A stretch of DNA of 64,000 nt. Origin: Liberibacter crescens BT-1. GTDB taxonomy: Bacteria; Pseudomonadota; Alphaproteobacteria; Rhizobiales; Rhizobiaceae. The notes below the pieces were generated by a model. The model saw only the letters and a list, made by a program, of their open reading frames with translations. It had not been told where the DNA came from and made no database searches. Both the position numbers and the translations under genes were made by a program. Location of the stretch: contig NC_019907.1 of assembly GCF_000325745.1 (NCBI RefSeq), forward strand, positions 764,001 to 828,000, given 5' to 3'. Each line of letters opens with the position of its first letter. The first letter of the stretch is position 1. Below are positions 18,104-26,286 of the stretch, piece after piece.

Positions 18104-18702
18104 GCCAGTACAAAGCGTATCCTGCGTACAAGGATTCCGGCGTTGAGTGGATTGGGCAGGTGCCGGAACATTGGAAAATAGCTCAACTTAAGAGGCTAGT
18201 TTCAATTCAGAATGGTAGTGACCACAAAGCGATTGAAACGGATGAAGGCTACCCTGTTTATGGATCAGGGGGGCAATTCGCATATGCCTCAAATTACATG
18301 CACGAAGGTGAATCGGTGTTGCTCGGCAGGAAGGGTACGATTGATCGCCCTATGTATGTGAATGATAAATTCTGGACAGTAGATACTATCTATTGGACAA
18401 AAATATTGCCCAATGCAAATGGAAAATTTTGTTATTACGCGGCCACTACCATTCCCTTCTTGTACTACTCAACAAATACAGCGTTGCCTAGCATGACTCA
18501 AACCTCGTTGGGGGCGCACCTAATGGCTTATCCTCCACTAGTTGAACAAGCCGCCATCGCAGCCACCCTCGACCGCGAAACCGCCCGGATTGATGCGCTG
18601 ATTGGCAAAACGGAGCAAAGTATCACTCTGCTCAAAGAACGCCGCGCCGCCTTTATTACTGCCGCTGTGACCGGCCAGATTGATTTGCGAGGAGAACAAT
18701 AA
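18100..18702 (+). CDS. hsdS: Type I restriction specificity subunit HsdS, half-length (one target-recognition domain)
   Basis: HsdS chooses the DNA target of the type I complex. Full-length proteins are about 400-450 aa with two recognition domains, each followed by a conserved helix. This one is 200 aa. It opens with the usual first-domain start (YKAYPAYKDSGVEWIGQVP, then EHW), has one variable region, then one conserved region (PPLVEQAAIAATLDRETARI) and the usual C-terminal end (LLKERRAAFITAAVTGQI). So it looks like a first domain joined directly to the last conserved segment. Half-HsdS proteins can pair and read a symmetrical split site. It overlaps hsdM by 4 nt and abuts hsdR. Confidence 0.9.
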   Translation: MSQYKAYPAYKDSGVEWIGQVPEHWKIAQLKRLVSIQNGSDHKAIETDEGYPVYGSGGQFAYASNYMHEGESVLLGRKGTIDRPMYVNDKFWTVDTIYWTKILPNANGKFCYYAATTIPFLYYSTNTALPSMTQTSLGAHLMAYPPLVEQAAIAATLDRETARIDALIGKTEQSITLLKERRAAFITAAVTGQIDLRGEQ

Positions 18703-21700
18703 ATGCGAGCATCAGCACATCAGGAAAAACACTTCCAGCAATACATCATCGACCGTCTGGTAGACCAGGGTTGGAAGCTCGGTGATACAAAGTTCTATGA
18801 CACTGAGCGGGCGGTGTACCCCGAAGACCTGGAAAGCTGGATCAAAACCAGCGGCCAGCAGGAAAAGTGGGACAAGCTGGAACGGCTCAATGGAGCCAAG
18901 ACCCTTGAAGTGCTGATAGCGCGGCTGGTTAAGGCGCTGGAAAAGCAAGGTACCATTAAGGTGCTGCGCCAGGGATTCTCTATTGCCGGTTGTGGCTTGA
19001 TCGAGATGACCGAGGCCGCGCCGGAAGACCAGCGCAATGCATTGATCATTGAGCGCTATCAGGCTAATATCCTGCGCGTGGTGCCCGAGCTGAAATATCA
19101 CCCGGCGCAGGAATTTGCCATTGATCTGGTGCTGTTTATCAATGGCCTGCCTGTGGCTACGGTCGAATTGAAGACTGACTTCACCCAGTCCTGCGAAGCC
19201 GCCATGGATCAATACCGCAATGACCGCCTACCATATGACTCCAAGACCAAACGTCGGGAGCCATTGCTGGCCTTCAAGCGTGGTGCGGTGGTGCATTTCG
19301 CTATGTCGGATTCCGAAATCATGATGGCAACCAAGCTGGACGGGGAAAACACCTTCTTCCTGCCGTTCAACAAGGGGCGCAAGGACGAAAGCGGGACCGT
19401 CCATGCAGGCAACCCGCCCGGCGACATCAAGCCGGACGGTAACCAGGAATATCCGGTAGCGTACTTCTGGGAGTCGGTCTGCCAGCCGGATGCCTGGCTA
19501 CGGATTTTCCATAGCTTTGTCTACATCGAGAAAAAGGACGTGGTGGATATTCAGGGAAACTGGTTGAAGAAAGAGACCCTGATTTTCCCACGCTTCCACC
19601 AGTGGACGGCAGTGAACCAGATGCTGGCCGATGCCCGCCAGAACGGCACAGGTATGACCTACCTGTGTGATCACAGCGCCGGTTCGGGTAAAACCAGCAC
19701 CATTTCCTGGACGGCCCATGATTTGGTGAAGCTGCGTGAAGACAATGGCGATGCCGTATTTAACAGTGTGATTATCGTCACCGACCGCAACGTACTCGAT
19801 GGGCAACTTCAGGACGCGGTGAAGCAGATTGACCACCAGTTTGGTGTGATCGCCGCTATTGACCGGCAAAAGTCGTCCAAGCCCAAGAGCAATCAGCTCT
19901 CGGAAGCTCTGTTGGCTGGTACGCCGATTGTCATTGTCACAATCCAGACCTTCCCTTACGCAATGGAAGCCATCATCACCGACAAGGCTCTGAAGGGGAA
20001 AAACTTCGCCGTGATCATTGATGAGGCGCACAACTCGCAGACCGGCTCTACCGCTGCCAAGCTACAAGCAGCGTTGGGGATGAGTGGGCAAGGCAAGATG
20101 TCTACCATGACGGTGGATGAGCTACTGGAGCAACTGCAAAAGTCCCGCGCTCGCCCGAACAATATCAGCTACTTCGCTTTTACCGGTACACCAAAGCATT
20201 CCACCCTGATGCTGTTTGGTCGTCCGATCGATCCGAGCCAACCGGCCTCGGACGATAACCCGCCGAAAGCCTTTCACCTGTACACCATGCGTCAGGCCAT
20301 CGAAGAGAAGTTCATTCTCGATGTGCTGAAAGGCTATGTGCCCTACAAAACGGCCTTCAACCTCTCCAAGCAGGTTGAGGACAGCAAGCGGGTAAGCGGC
20401 AAGGCGGCAAAACGCGCTCTGGCACAGTGGATGTCCCTGCACCCCACCAATGTGACCCAGAAGGTGCAGTTTATCGTCGAGCACTTCACCAAGAACGTCG
20501 CCCACCGGCTGGATGGCAAGGCCAAAGCGATGGTGGTGACCAGCTCCCGTGCTGCAGCTATTCGCTACAAGAAGGCGTTTGATCGCTATATAGAACAGCA
20601 TAGCGAATACGGCTTTATTCACTCACTTATAGCCTTCTCTGGCAAGATGACCGGCAAGCAGGTGATACACCAGGACGATGGTGAGTTCAATAATGATGTA
20701 TTCATCGTTGATGAGAATGATGTATTCACCGAGCAGAGCATGAACCCGGACTTGCACGGTCAGGATCTGCGCTTTGCCTTTGACCGTCCTGAGTACCGGG
20801 TAATATTGGTGACCGACAAGTTCCAGACCGGCTTTGACCAGCCCAAGCTGGTCGCTATGTATGTCGACAAGAAGATCGCCAACCATGTGGAGATCGTGCA
20901 GACCTTCGCTCGCCTGAATCGGATCGCACCGGGCAAGGATGAGGTATTTATCATCGACTTCGTAAACGACCCGGAAAACGTGCGCAAAGCCTTTGCTACC
21001 TACGACAACGGCGCCCACATTGATGAAATTCAAGACCTTAACGTGGTCTATGAGATCAAGGCGCGTCTGGACGAACATGACCTGTATGACGAGAAGGACT
21101 TGGCCGCGTTCAAGGAAGCCCGTTTCAAGACGATCCGCGACATCACCCATACCCAATCTCCGCAGCACAAAGCGCTGTACGCCGCTACCGCTGGGGCGAC
21201 TGCCTTGTACAATGACAAGTTGAAAATGCTCCGCGATGGCATGGCTACCTGGGAAGCTGCCTTTGAGAAGGCTTACGCCAAGGGCGACGAAGCGGGCATG
21301 AAGTCTGCCGAGCACCATCAGGACGAATACGCCAAGCAGATCAAGACGCTGATAGGCTTCAAGTCGGATTTGGGGCATTTCTGTCGTACCTATTCCTATA
21401 TCGCCCAACTGATTGATTTTGGCGACCCTGAGCTGGAGAACTTCGCTGCCTTTGCCAAGCTGCTGCAAAAACGCCTACTGCATGAAGCACCGGAAATCGT
21501 GGATTTGACCGGTCTGGTGCTCACCGGCTTTGACATCAATGCTCGCCAGGACAAAACCGAGGACGAAGGTGAAGCCCCGGTACTGAAACCTACAGGTGCA
21601 GGAGGCGGTGGCGTCGCAGGTGACAAGCCGAAATTCGTCAAAGAGATTATCGAACGGCTCAACAGCCTGTTTGGTGAAGCTACCCCGATTCAGGATCAGG

Positions 21701-21960
21701 TGGCCTTCGTCAATCAGATTTCCTCAATTACTGGCGAAAGTGATGTGGTAATGGCCCAGGTGGAAAGCAACACCCGCGAGCAGGCCATGAAAGGCAACCT
21801 GCCCGGAGCGGTGCAACAGGCTGTGGTTCGTGCTCTTTCCAGCCATCAGAAACTTGCTACGCAAGTGCTTAAATCCGACCGACAGGGTATGTCAGCTCTG
21901 GTCGATGTGATTTATGACCTGCTGCGTGGCGCTACAAACATAGACCTGGACGCGGACTAA
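18703..21960 (+). CDS. hsdR: Type I restriction endonuclease subunit HsdR
   Basis: HsdR is the ATP-driven translocase and nuclease of the type I complex. The N-terminal nuclease core has IDLVLFINGLPVATVELK at about residues 141-158 (D...ExK type). The motor has Walker A SAGSGKTST near residue 325, IIDEAHNSQTG near 438, FAFTGTP, then VTDKFQTGFDQPKL and QTFARLNR. The length of 1085 aa is normal and all these motifs are intact, so it should be active. It begins directly after the hsdS stop with GAGGAG upstream, and its stop is 4 nt before the transposase ATG. Base composition is GC-rich like hsdM. Confidence 0.95.
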   Translation: MRASAHQEKHFQQYIIDRLVDQGWKLGDTKFYDTERAVYPEDLESWIKTSGQQEKWDKLERLNGAKTLEVLIARLVKALEKQGTIKVLRQGFSIAGCGLIEMTEAAPEDQRNALIIERYQANILRVVPELKYHPAQEFAIDLVLFINGLPVATVELKTDFTQSCEAAMDQYRNDRLPYDSKTKRREPLLAFKRGAVVHFAMSDSEIMMATKLDGENTFFLPFNKGRKDESGTVHAGNPPGDIKPDGNQEYPVAYFWESVCQPDAWLRIFHSFVYIEKKDVVDIQGNWLKKETLIFPRFHQWTAVNQMLADARQNGTGMTYLCDHSAGSGKTSTISWTAHDLVKLREDNGDAVFNSVIIVTDRNVLDGQLQDAVKQIDHQFGVIAAIDRQKSSKPKSNQLSEALLAGTPIVIVTIQTFPYAMEAIITDKALKGKNFAVIIDEAHNSQTGSTAAKLQAALGMSGQGKMSTMTVDELLEQLQKSRARPNNISYFAFTGTPKHSTLMLFGRPIDPSQPASDDNPPKAFHLYTMRQAIEEKFILDVLKGYVPYKTAFNLSKQVEDSKRVSGKAAKRALAQWMSLHPTNVTQKVQFIVEHFTKNVAHRLDGKAKAMVVTSSRAAAIRYKKAFDRYIEQHSEYGFIHSLIAFSGKMTGKQVIHQDDGEFNNDVFIVDENDVFTEQSMNPDLHGQDLRFAFDRPEYRVILVTDKFQTGFDQPKLVAMYVDKKIANHVEIVQTFARLNRIAPGKDEVFIIDFVNDPENVRKAFATYDNGAHIDEIQDLNVVYEIKARLDEHDLYDEKDLAAFKEARFKTIRDITHTQSPQHKALYAATAGATALYNDKLKMLRDGMATWEAAFEKAYAKGDEAGMKSAEHHQDEYAKQIKTLIGFKSDLGHFCRTYSYIAQLIDFGDPELENFAAFAKLLQKRLLHEAPEIVDLTGLVLTGFDINARQDKTEDEGEAPVLKPTGAGGGGVAGDKPKFVKEIIERLNSLFGEATPIQDQVAFVNQISSITGESDVVMAQVESNTREQAMKGNLPGAVQQAVVRALSSHQKLATQVLKSDRQGMSALVDVIYDLLRGATNIDLDAD

Positions 21961-21964
21961 CCGG

Positions 21965-23233
21965 ATGCTCGATCTATTAAATTTGCCGGGCATCAAGCCT
22001 GTCGATATGTACACGGAGAGCAAGGCGCTCATTATTGTCGCAGAGGCTGATGATACCGCTACGCCAGTATGCACGGCTTGCAAAATTCCGATGCACAAGC
22101 ACGGCACCCGAAAAAACAAGTTTTCGGATACACCACTTCATATGCGGCCCGTTCGCCTTGAAGTTCAGAGACCGCGCTTTCGGTGTGAAAGTTGCGGGAA
22201 AATGTTCATGCAGGAGATGAGTTTTCTGGATGATAAACGTCGGGCAACCCGGCGTCTGGTGGACGTTATCCGGCAACAGTGTCTTGGTATGACCTTTCGT
22301 GCGCTGGCTGATCAAACCGGCGTTGCGGTCAATACGGTTAAAAATATCGCTCATGACCTGATTCAGCAGCTTGAGCAGACCGTTCGCTACGAAACCCCGG
22401 TTATCATGGGGATTGACGAGGTGAACCTCGCGGGCGGTTATCGTTGCGTCATTACCAACCTTGCGACAAACAACGTGTTTGAAGTGCTGGAACTGCGTAC
22501 TCAGGATCATCTGAAGCCGTTCTTTAGGGCGCTGCCTGACCGTGAAAAGGTAGAGTGGGTTTGCACGGATATGTGGCGCCCATTCAAGCACTCTTTTTCT
22601 GAATTTCTCCCCAACGCCAAGCTGGTGATCAATAAGTTTCACGTAGTGAAAATGGCGTCTGAGGCATTGGAAGAAGAGCGTAAAAAGTATCAGGCTCAAC
22701 TGAGCAAAGATGAACGGATTAAAGTCAAAAAGTCAATTCGCTGGATGACATTGAAACGCCCAAACAACCTGACCCCGGCAGAACAAGAAGCGTTGGCAAT
22801 CGTTCACGAAAAGATCCCGGCACTCGCTGTTGCTTATGACTTCAAAGAAAGCTTTTTTGCCATCTATGACGAGCCAGATAAACAACAGGCTAAACATGCT
22901 TTTGAAGCGTGGAAAAACAGCTTACCAGATAAAAGCATGGAGCCTTTCAGAAAATTGGTGAAAACGGTTCACAATCATTACGACGACATTTTCGCCTATT
23001 GGGATGCACCATTACGCATTACTAATAACTATACCGAAGGGCTAAATGGTTTGATCAAAATATCGAATCGTTTAGGACGAGGCTACAGCTACGAGATAAT
23101 CCGGGCCAAAACACTGTATTCAGCCGAAGCCCGCAAAGTCGGCAGTGGCATTCGTTCAGGACGTGAAAAGGTTGAATATGGACCTCACATTCCTACGCTG
23201 CTCAAACAAGTTGAAAGCGGTGAGCTTGATTAG
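21965..23233 (+). CDS. tnp: ISL3-family transposase
   Basis: This DDE transposase has the ISL3 layout. An N-terminal zinc-finger region has CTAC near residues 37-40 and a second pair in CESCGK near residue 75. A helix-turn-helix-like stretch follows (MTFRALADQTGVAVNTVKNI). The catalytic acids lie in MGIDEV (about 150), CTDMW (about 201) and NNYTEG (about 357). At 422 aa it looks complete. It begins 4 nt after the hsdR stop with no inverted repeat between them, so it reads as the last gene of the hsd operon. This supports hsd as cargo rather than an IS landing next to it. Confidence 0.93.
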   Translation: MLDLLNLPGIKPVDMYTESKALIIVAEADDTATPVCTACKIPMHKHGTRKNKFSDTPLHMRPVRLEVQRPRFRCESCGKMFMQEMSFLDDKRRATRRLVDVIRQQCLGMTFRALADQTGVAVNTVKNIAHDLIQQLEQTVRYETPVIMGIDEVNLAGGYRCVITNLATNNVFEVLELRTQDHLKPFFRALPDREKVEWVCTDMWRPFKHSFSEFLPNAKLVINKFHVVKMASEALEEERKKYQAQLSKDERIKVKKSIRWMTLKRPNNLTPAEQEALAIVHEKIPALAVAYDFKESFFAIYDEPDKQQAKHAFEAWKNSLPDKSMEPFRKLVKTVHNHYDDIFAYWDAPLRITNNYTEGLNGLIKISNRLGRGYSYEIIRAKTLYSAEARKVGSGIRSGREKVEYGPHIPTLLKQVESGELD

Positions 23234-23240
23234 AGATTAA

Positions 23241-23293
23241 ATCCAACCAGCGTCTATTTGGGAATTACTACAAGATTTTGGTGAAATCCAACC
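23241..23293 (-). repeat. Right subterminal repeats (ATCCAACC, two copies)
   Basis: ATCCAACC occurs at 23241-23248 and 23286-23293, both inside AAATCCAACC. On the reverse strand these are GGTTGGATTT, 118 and 73 bp from the right tip. They mirror the two GGTTG motifs at the left end. They lie between the transposase stop and the right terminal repeat. Confidence 0.6.
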
Positions 23294-23340
23294 GGTTAAT
23301 AGTTTCACTTGAAGAGACAATCTAGGGTTAGAAAGGGAGA

Positions 23341-23366
23341 GTTACAACTCTAGAATGCAAATAACC
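23341..23366 (-). repeat. Right terminal inverted repeat
   Basis: Reverse complement of this stretch gives GGTTATTTGCATTCT followed by AGAGTTGTAAC, matching the left end at 21 of 26 positions. It lies 107 bp past the transposase stop codon and 26 bp before the end of the CCA-adding enzyme gene, so the insertion falls beside that gene without cutting it. Confidence 0.78.
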
Positions 23367-23392
23367 AAAAAATCTTTACGCAGTCTGCTGCT

Positions 23393-24652
23393 TTATCTTT
23401 TAAAGATATTAAAATCATGAGCATATTTTAAAAGATCTTCACGTGAGAGCTGAAAATTTGAATCTATCCAAACTTCTGTCAGGAAAGAAAGACTTTCTCC
23501 TACTTTTTTTCCAGGTAAAATCCCAAATGCCAATATATCACTGCCTTTTAAAGGAAAAACAGGTTTTACCCACTTTAAAGTTTCTTCTAAAAGAAAGATT
23601 ATTCTAGCCTTATCTTTATCATTCAAAGGAACAGCAGTTGTTGCCAGAAATATTTTCAATTTTGCTGCAATAACATGTTTACCATGCTGATACAGTAATT
23701 TATTCAGCTCTGTAATAGAGGTGTTTTGAGTAATAGTAACAGGTTGTTGACATAAAAAAAGATATACCTTTTCTTTAGAAGAAAAACGCAGTCTTTTTGC
23801 AAGTTCTGTAACCCTCACAACATCATGAGAAGGAATGATAGCGGCCAATCTTAAAAGCGGATCAGGTTGCCAACCGAATTTATGTTCTTCAGCGATAAGC
23901 CTTATCAAGTGATCCTTTATAAGGAAACTTCTACTTTCAGGTATAATGTTTTCTGCAATACCACTACGACACATCCAAAAAATAGATTGAACAGGATTAG
24001 CGGCTTCCAATAGCTTTTTCATTTCTAGCCAAATCCGTTCAGCAGAAAGCTTTTTCAGGTTATTTTTAGCACGTATTGCTGCACGCAACCCCACAAAGTC
24101 AGGTCGTTTTCCTCCATAATGCGCAAAAAAACGAAAAAATCGAAGTATTCGCAAATAATCTTCAGAAATACGCTCATCTGCATTACCAATAAATCGTACA
24201 GTACGAGTTTGAATATCAGCCAAACCATTTACAAGATCAATGATTCTACCATCACAATCAGCATATAAAGCATTTATTGTGAAGTCTCTTCTATGGGCAT
24301 CAATAGACCAATCATCAATAAAAACAACTTGAGCATGTCGACCATCAGTGACAAGATCATTTCTTAAAGTTGTAACATCAAATATTCTTTTATGAGAGAA
24401 CACTTTCACTGTACCATGACTGATACCGATTGGTATAGCTTTCAAACCAGCCTTTTGAGCACGTTGCATAACATCTTTAGGGGAAAGAGTTGTGGCTATA
24501 TCAATATCCTTGACTTCCAGATTCATTAAACTATCCCGAATAGCTCCTCCTACTATACGAGCTGTTCCTCCTTGGGTATTCAATAATCTAAGAAGCTGCG
24601 TTAATTCAGGAGAATGAAACCATTTTTCATCAGCAATTGAAAGCATATTCAT
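23393..24652 (-). CDS. cca: CCA-adding tRNA nucleotidyltransferase / poly(A) polymerase family
   Basis: This class II nucleotidyltransferase adds or repairs the CCA end of tRNAs. The head domain has the G-rich RIVGGAIRDSL motif and catalytic DIDIAT aspartates. RRDFTINAL (base-binding) and ISEDYLRILRFFRFFAHYG follow. At 419 aa it is normal for the alphaproteobacterial form. Poly(A) polymerase shares this fold, but the motifs fit CCA addition as annotated in Rhizobiales. The mobile element ends 26 bp beyond its stop codon. pncA lies 46 nt upstream on the same strand. Confidence 0.9.
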   Translation of the reverse strand: MNMLSIADEKWFHSPELTQLLRLLNTQGGTARIVGGAIRDSLMNLEVKDIDIATTLSPKDVMQRAQKAGLKAIPIGISHGTVKVFSHKRIFDVTTLRNDLVTDGRHAQVVFIDDWSIDAHRRDFTINALYADCDGRIIDLVNGLADIQTRTVRFIGNADERISEDYLRILRFFRFFAHYGGKRPDFVGLRAAIRAKNNLKKLSAERIWLEMKKLLEAANPVQSIFWMCRSGIAENIIPESRSFLIKDHLIRLIAEEHKFGWQPDPLLRLAAIIPSHDVVRVTELAKRLRFSSKEKVYLFLCQQPVTITQNTSITELNKLLYQHGKHVIAAKLKIFLATTAVPLNDKDKARIIFLLEETLKWVKPVFPLKGSDILAFGILPGKKVGESLSFLTEVWIDSNFQLSREDLLKYAHDFNIFKR

Positions 24653-24698
24653 GTATGCTCCCTTTTTTATGTAATCGTATAAAATTTCTTAAAATATT

Positions 24699-25325
24699 TC
24701 ATATCGTCTTGATTCTATCGCGAGTATTGATAATTTCTACTCCACTCTCATGCATTTCTTGAATAGCAGCTTGTGTGCCTTTATCACTAATACCACGACT
24801 CGCATCTTTAATGAAGAAGACTTTTATTGTGGGAAGCTTTTTAACAGCATCAAGCGCTGAAAATTTTACACAATAGTCAATGGCAAGGCCACATAAATCA
24901 AGTTGTGTTATTTTCTTTGAAATCAAATAATCAGCAAGACCTGTTGAAACTCCTTCTGCATCGGCAAATGCGGAATAGCTATCAACGAAGGGATTTTGAC
25001 CTTTTTTTTGGATATAATCAATTTTCTTAATGTTAAGAGATGAGCTGAGTTCTGAATCAAAACTCCCTGCAATACAATGGTCTGGCCAAAGCATTTGCGG
25101 TTTACCTGAAAGTTCGCCTATCTGAAAAGGTTGTTTCCCTGGATGTTGAGAAGCAAATGAACCATGATGAGGAGGATGCCAATCCTGTGACGCCACAATA
25201 ATGTCGTAGCCGCCTTTTTCTATTAAACTGTTAACAATGGGTATTATTGATTCGCCGTCAGGAACCGGAAGGCTTCCACCAGAAATAAAAGAATTTTGGA
25301 GATCAATAACAAGCAAAGCTTTCAT
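24699..25325 (-). CDS. pncA: Nicotinamidase (PncA)
   Basis: PncA turns nicotinamide into nicotinate for NAD salvage. The catalytic Asp is in LLVIDLQNSF (Asp8). The metal-binding residues are in SQDWHPPHHGSF, and the nucleophilic Cys is in GLAIDYCVKFSALDA. The length of 208 aa is normal for the isochorismatase-fold family. It lies 8 nt after murB on the same strand, in the place where many Rhizobiales have ddl, so it probably shares the dcw transcript. Confidence 0.93.
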   Translation of the reverse strand: MKALLVIDLQNSFISGGSLPVPDGESIIPIVNSLIEKGGYDIIVASQDWHPPHHGSFASQHPGKQPFQIGELSGKPQMLWPDHCIAGSFDSELSSSLNIKKIDYIQKKGQNPFVDSYSAFADAEGVSTGLADYLISKKITQLDLCGLAIDYCVKFSALDAVKKLPTIKVFFIKDASRGISDKGTQAAIQEMHESGVEIINTRDRIKTI

Positions 25326-25333
25326 CTATCTTC

Positions 25334-26286
25334 CTATGCAAAAAATTTGCTCATAACATGATTAGGTACAAAAGAACCCAAGCGTTTTATTTCCCACTCA
25401 AGATCTACCCCTGAAGAGTTTAAAACTCTTTTACGAACAACTTCACCAAGGCACTCAAGATCATATGCCGTGGCATCTCCTGTATTAATCATAAAATTAC
25501 AGTGTAATTCTGATATTTGTGCTCCACCAATCATTAAACCACGACATCCAGCCTGATCAATCAATTTCCATGCACAATGCCCTAAAGGATTCTTAAATGT
25601 AGACCCTCCGGTTTTTCTTTTATTGGCTGAACAACTTCACGATGATGCAATACCTCATCCATAGTTTGACGAATGATCGCTTGATCTTCTGGATAACCTT
25701 CAAATACGACATGTGTAAATATAAACTCATCACTCATTTTACAATGACGATATCCATAACCCATATCATCATTAGAGAAAACATGCCGACATCCTTTGCG
25801 ATCCATAGCATGAACTTCAACAACAAACTCAGAAGTTTCTCTGCCATTGGCACCAGCATTCATAAAGACGATACCTCCAATAGAACCTGGAATTCCACAA
25901 AAAAAATGTAATCCTCCAATATTATGATTCAAAGCCAAATGAGCAATGTATTTCCCTGAACAGCTTGTACCAGCAACAATACGACAATTATCCTCTACCC
26001 TTGCCCAACCAAAACCATGCGTTGAAAGTCTTAAAACAATACCAGAAATACCACCATCCCGTACAAGAATATTTGAACCAAAACCAATAACAGTCAAAGG
26101 CGTTTCTGGAGAAAGAAGCTTTAAAAATGATTCAAGATCATCAATATCATAAGGTTGAAACATTAAATCAGCATGACCACCCGTACGAAACCAGGTAAAC
26201 TTATTCATAGAAACATTCTCTATAAGCTTACCTCGTAATGTCTTGAAGTGAGTATTAAACTGTTCAATCCATTGATGACGATTCAT
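25334..26286 (-). pseudogene. murB: UDP-N-acetylenolpyruvoylglucosamine reductase (MurB), frameshifted as sequenced
   Basis: MurB makes UDP-MurNAc, the base of peptidoglycan stems. The first frame holds the FAD-binding part (WFRTGGHADLMFQP, GFGSNILVRDGGI, GIPGSIGG, NAGANGRE) and ends at [11 protein letters not shown] followed by a stop. The second frame continues the family sequence: [49 protein letters not shown]. One extra A in the A5 run (25612-25616) joins them as [12 protein letters not shown], giving 317 aa, a normal size. The catalytic Ser of GGS falls at the break, so neither fragment should work alone. The start overlaps murC by ATGA. Confidence 0.88.

Larger units (their letters stand above)
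15943..23366 (+). mobile_element. ISL3-family transposon carrying a type I restriction-modification operon
   Basis: About 7.4 kb is visibly GC-richer than both flanks and uses GC-rich codons. It holds hsdM, hsdS and hsdR, then an ISL3-type transposase gene 4 nt after hsdR. Its ends are imperfect 26-bp inverted repeats (21/26 matching) that begin GG, as is usual in the ISL3 family. Behind each repeat are GGTTG-type motifs at nearly equal distances from the tips. The bases just outside, TCAAAATC at left and AAAAAATC at right, match at 6 of 8 positions; ISL3 elements typically make 8-bp target duplications. Known: some ISL3 elements (for example ISPpu12) carry passenger genes. Inferred: the hsd operon is cargo here. 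Confidence 0.8.

Noticed and set aside
20623-21468. 281-codon open frame on the minus strand inside hsdR
   Set aside because: It lies wholly opposite a well-supported HsdR. GC-rich coding DNA often leaves long open antisense frames, and the translation has no recognisable motif. The other antisense frames across 16457-22699 are rejected for the same reason.
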